Part shown: one piece after another, positions 63,900-64,000 of the stretch
How the letters are laid out: each line of letters opens with the position of its first letter
How positions within the stretch are numbered: the first letter of the stretch is position 1
Notes under the pieces: model-generated
What the model was told of the DNA's origin: nothing
Database searches by the model: none
The model's input: only the letters and a program-made list of their open reading frames with translations
NCBI GenBank assembly: GCA_021604505.1
Contig: BQJC01000005.1
Coordinates: forward strand, 1 to 64,000
Reading direction: 5' to 3'
Source of the DNA: Nitrospinaceae bacterium
GTDB taxonomy: Bacteria > Nitrospinota > Nitrospinia > Nitrospinales > VA-1
Length of the DNA stretch: 64,000 nucleotides
Made by a program: the position numbers and the translations under genes

Positions 63900-64000
63900 A
63901 TGCTCTTAGACGTACAAAACCTTAAAACTTATTTCAAGGTCGGCTTCGACAAAATCGCGAAAGCCGTCGACGGCGTGTCGTTCCAACTCGAACAGGGTAA
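63900..64000 (+). CDS. yejF: Peptide ABC transporter ATPase YejF, N-terminal part only
   Basis: The first 33 codons of an ATP-binding protein run off the right edge. The start ATG at 63900 begins LLDVQNLKTYFKVGFDKIAKAVDGVSFQLEQG, a typical ABC N-terminus with the first strand before Walker A. Position after yejB-yejE makes YejF the natural call. An ATG at 63877 opens only a ten-codon frame and is rejected. Confidence 0.85.
   Translation, partial: MLLDVQNLKTYFKVGFDKIAKAVDGVSFQLEQG

Noticed and set aside
1-64000. CRISPR arrays, rRNA, tRNA, prophage or full insertion sequence
   Set aside because: No regularly spaced repeats, no conserved RNA sequences and no transposase or phage structural genes were seen.

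Overview
The window reads as a contiguous chromosome segment of a Gram-negative, LPS-bearing, motile bacterium. The most diagnostic gene lies at the left edge: the first 116 codons of a Tat-exported molybdoenzyme that I recognise as the catalytic subunit of a periplasmic-type nitrite oxidoreductase (NxrA). Together with a gene resembling the CO dehydrogenase beta / acetyl-CoA synthase epsilon family at 17.3 kb, this suggests a chemolithoautotrophic nitrite oxidiser, most likely of the Nitrospinota (Nitrospina-like). That placement is an inference from recalled family features, not from a database search. No rRNA, tRNA, CRISPR array, prophage or complete insertion sequence was seen.

Layout. 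0-3.1 kb: nxrA start, a branched terminator-like RNA, and a NarL-type two-component pair. 3.5-7.8 kb: outer-membrane barrel, small lipoprotein, a parvulin / DUF1858-like / rhodanese fusion, and an OppD-OppF ATPase pair without permeases. 8-10.7 kb: motA, motB with a very long cytoplasmic coiled coil, and an overlapping PilZ gene. 10.7-17 kb: a hypothetical protein, a degenerate metallo-beta-lactamase-fold protein and an HTH-less S24-like protein, then folC-lptD-pyrE. 17.3-22.4 kb: the CODH-beta-like gene, cheY-cheB-cheR with two CheX-like proteins, and a second PilZ protein. 22.6-26.7 kb: dnaK-grpE-dnaJ closed by a bidirectional terminator. 26.7-33.7 kb: a secreted protein, a TVP38-like membrane protein, a eukaryotic-type UDP-sugar pyrophosphorylase, two tandem paralogues of unknown family, bifunctional nnrE/nnrD, and tsaE. 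33.7-39.8 kb: the classic lptC-lptA-lptB-rpoN-hpf-ptsN block plus an enzyme I of the phosphotransferase system. 39.8-49.2 kb: metK, a Gfo/Idh/MocA oxidoreductase, endonuclease V, two methyltransferases, a Rieske protein, ankyrin and pentapeptide proteins, a class B J-protein, a zinc-ribbon membrane protein and a FecR-domain protein. 49.3-54.3 kb: thiD-tenA, a repeat-rich patch with a small gene, and ispG-tig. 54.5-57.8 kb: a parDE module whose toxin lacks a normal start codon, a decayed copy of the amrS 3' end, intact amrS and a TPR lipoprotein. 57.8-64 kb: a YejABEF-type peptide importer interrupted by an unrelated membrane-protein gene.

Functionally, envelope biogenesis (lptD, lptCAB), motility and chemotaxis (motAB-pilZ, cheYBR-cheX-cheX), protein folding (dnaKJ/grpE, tig, J-protein, parvulin), cofactor metabolism (folC, thiD, tenA, nnr, metK, ispG) and peptide uptake (oppDF, yej) dominate. 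Gene starts often use TTG or GTG, and in two cases (oppD, parE) the sequence offers only CTG or ATT where the start is expected. The least explained items are the motB extension, the tandem paralogues at 30.3-31.6 kb, the parvulin/rhodanese fusion, and the mobile-looking inverted repeats at 50.9-51.7 kb.
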